From Gammaproteobacteria bacterium (GTDB lineage Bacteria; Pseudomonadota; Gammaproteobacteria; PS1; Pseudothioglobaceae), in NCBI GenBank assembly GCA_028599035.1, contig JAQRMT010000080.1, positions 1 through 5,851 of the forward strand: 5,851 nt of DNA. Direction: 5' to 3'. This document shows, piece by piece, positions 4,941 through 5,851 of this stretch. Below the pieces are notes generated by a model. It was not told where the DNA came from. It worked only from the letters and a program-made list of their open reading frames with translations, and did no database searches. The translations under genes were made by a program, and so were the position numbers. How positions within the stretch are numbered: the stretch's first letter is position 1; the number at the start of each line of letters is the position of its first letter.

Positions 4941-5851
4941 TTAAGCGTCAACAATTTGATGTAAGTTTTTATAATGATTGGTATGCGTGCAAATTGCGCA
5001 TTGGGTGGAACTAAAACCACTTGTCGCTGGTATGGAAAAACCAACACCGCAACTTTTGCATGAATGCGTTGTAATTTTAATCAAATCTTGCTCTGCTGTA
5101 TGCCAAAGTTTGACCTTAATTGCACCTTGGTCGCAAACATCAACGCAAATATTACACCCTGTGCAAGTGGCCGCCAATATACTCAGTTTATCTTGTGTGC
5201 GTTCAAAGCTCTGGTGTGGGCATAACCTTATACAGGCATTGCATAAATTACACTTAGATTCATCAATTTGTGGCACAAAAGGATAGAGATAATTATCAAC
5301 TTTTACTTGTTTATTGGTGGGCAATAACTCAACCATGTCCATTGGTTTTTGCTCGTCTTCTTGATCGGCGATTAACTCAACACTATTGGCAAACATGTGG
5401 CGTAAAAACATACGCCTATTACTCTGCTGGTCAAAATCGGGCGTTGCTGCTAACCAAGTCTTAAAATGTTTGGCCTTTATGTGCAACAGCTTAATGCTTT
5501 TATGCTGTCTGGAAGTTAATAAATCATTGATTTTTTCTACCTTGGAGCTGAGTCCATCAGTGCAATTATAGGTACAATTATCGCAATTTCCAGTACTGTA
5601 AAATATTGCCTCTGTGCCGCTGGCGTATAAATGTAACAACTCAAATATGCTAATAATATTAATGCAAAATATATTGGTTTCTTCAGGCTCTATAGACTCA
5701 ACATATTGACAAGCAAAAACGCTGACCTTTAAATCCTTATATTTTTTAGTTGTGTGCTGATATTCGTATTCAATTGCTGCCTCTGGGCAAACGGGGACAC
5801 ACAAACCACAACCAACACACGCCAAAGTATTAATCGACAAGGATTCGTCAT
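4941..5851 (-). CDS. Multi-cluster 4Fe-4S ferredoxin-type protein with C-terminal zinc-ribbon-like motif, 5' end probably outside the window
   Basis: This cysteine-rich, probably cytoplasmic protein is likely to carry electrons or assist a redox enzyme. Numbering from an in-frame TTG at 5840 gives 299 residues. Three CxxCxxCxxxC sets are present: C8/C11/C14/C18, C197/C200/C203/C207 and C226/C229/C232/C236. The last two form a bacterial two-cluster ferredoxin unit. Between them are C44 (FACQY), C59 and a CDNCTYNC cluster (C86, C89, C93). Near the C-terminus C261/C264 and C281/C284 make a zinc-ribbon-like double CxxC. No signal peptide or membrane segment is seen. The frame stays open to the window edge, no Shine-Dalgarno precedes the TTG, and an ATG at 5851-5849 is out of frame, so the true start probably lies upstream. 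From memory, the layout resembles iron-sulfur proteins encoded near formate dehydrogenase and TorD-like chaperone genes, but this is a tentative inference. It is the first visible gene of the rpoN cluster. Confidence 0.85.
   Translation of the reverse strand, partial: DESLSINTLACVGCGLCVPVCPEAAIEYEYQHTTKKYKDLKVSVFACQYVESIEPEETNIFCINIISIFELLHLYASGTEAIFYSTGNCDNCTYNCTDGLSSKVEKINDLLTSRQHKSIKLLHIKAKHFKTWLAATPDFDQQSNRRMFLRHMFANSVELIADQEDEQKPMDMVELLPTNKQVKVDNYLYPFVPQIDESKCNLCNACIRLCPHQSFERTQDKLSILAATCTGCNICVDVCDQGAIKVKLWHTAEQDLIKITTHSCKSCGVGFSIPATSGFSSTQCAICTHTNHYKNLHQIVDA

Larger units (their letters stand above)
374..5851 (-). other. Probable operon: iron-sulfur protein, sigma-54, haem sensor kinase, sigma-54 activator
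   Basis: Four minus-strand genes follow each other with gaps of 15 bases, 11 bases and a 4-base overlap. No terminator-like hairpin or clear internal promoter was seen in the gaps. The promoter must lie beyond the right edge or inside the iron-sulfur gene. Co-transcription would couple supply of the sigma factor with its dedicated sensor and activator. Single-operon status is inferred from spacing alone. Confidence 0.75.

Noticed and set aside
4978..5571. Several plus-strand open frames of 61-102 codons
   Set aside because: They are antisense to the iron-sulfur protein, overlap one another, and their translations look like shadows of cysteine-rich coding sequence.
374..5851. CRISPR arrays, tRNA genes, insertion sequences or phage genes
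   Set aside because: The span is almost fully occupied by four recognisable coding sequences. No spaced repeats, cloverleaf arms, transposase motifs or terminal inverted repeats were seen.

Overview
The window looks like a piece of an AT-rich gammaproteobacterial chromosome. The call rests on a ribosomal protein S15 and a sigma-54 factor that both align by eye with their enterobacterial counterparts, on low G+C content, and on an anaerobe or sulfur-oxidiser style set of iron-sulfur and haem proteins. A low-GC sulfur-oxidising lineage of the SUP05/Thioglobus type would fit, but this is an inference from general character, not from a database match.

Layout. Positions 1-76 hold a short leader with a plausible sigma-70 type promoter and a duplicated 10-base motif. 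Ribosomal protein S15 (rpsO) follows on the + strand at 77-337. After a 36-base convergent gap with no convincing terminator, everything from 374 to the right edge is one minus-strand gene cluster. In transcription order it is: an iron-sulfur protein running off the right edge (4941-5851), rpoN encoding sigma-54 (3588-4925), a membrane sensor histidine kinase with a periplasmic c-type haem motif (1714-3576), and an NtrC-type sigma-54 activator (374-1717). Spacings are 15 bases, 11 bases and a 4-base ATGA overlap, so this is very probably one operon.

How the genes may work together. The kinase has a CxxCH haem-attachment site in its periplasmic domain and a Cys/His-rich PAS domain in the cytoplasm, which suggests redox or gas sensing. 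It should phosphorylate Asp52 of the adjacent response regulator. The regulator's AAA+ domain carries all the parts needed to remodel sigma-54 polymerase, and the sigma factor is encoded in the same cluster. The cluster therefore looks like a nearly self-contained sigma-54 switch, with sensor, activator and sigma factor together, linked to a multi-cluster iron-sulfur protein that may be an electron carrier or accessory factor for a redox enzyme encoded beyond the right edge. The target promoters are not in the window.

The features themselves are recognisable families. The arrangement is what deserves attention: rpoN is away from its usual lptB/hpf/ptsN neighbourhood and is packaged with a haem-sensing two-component system. 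No stretch longer than 300 bases lacks a gene, and no tRNA, rRNA, CRISPR array or mobile element was seen.
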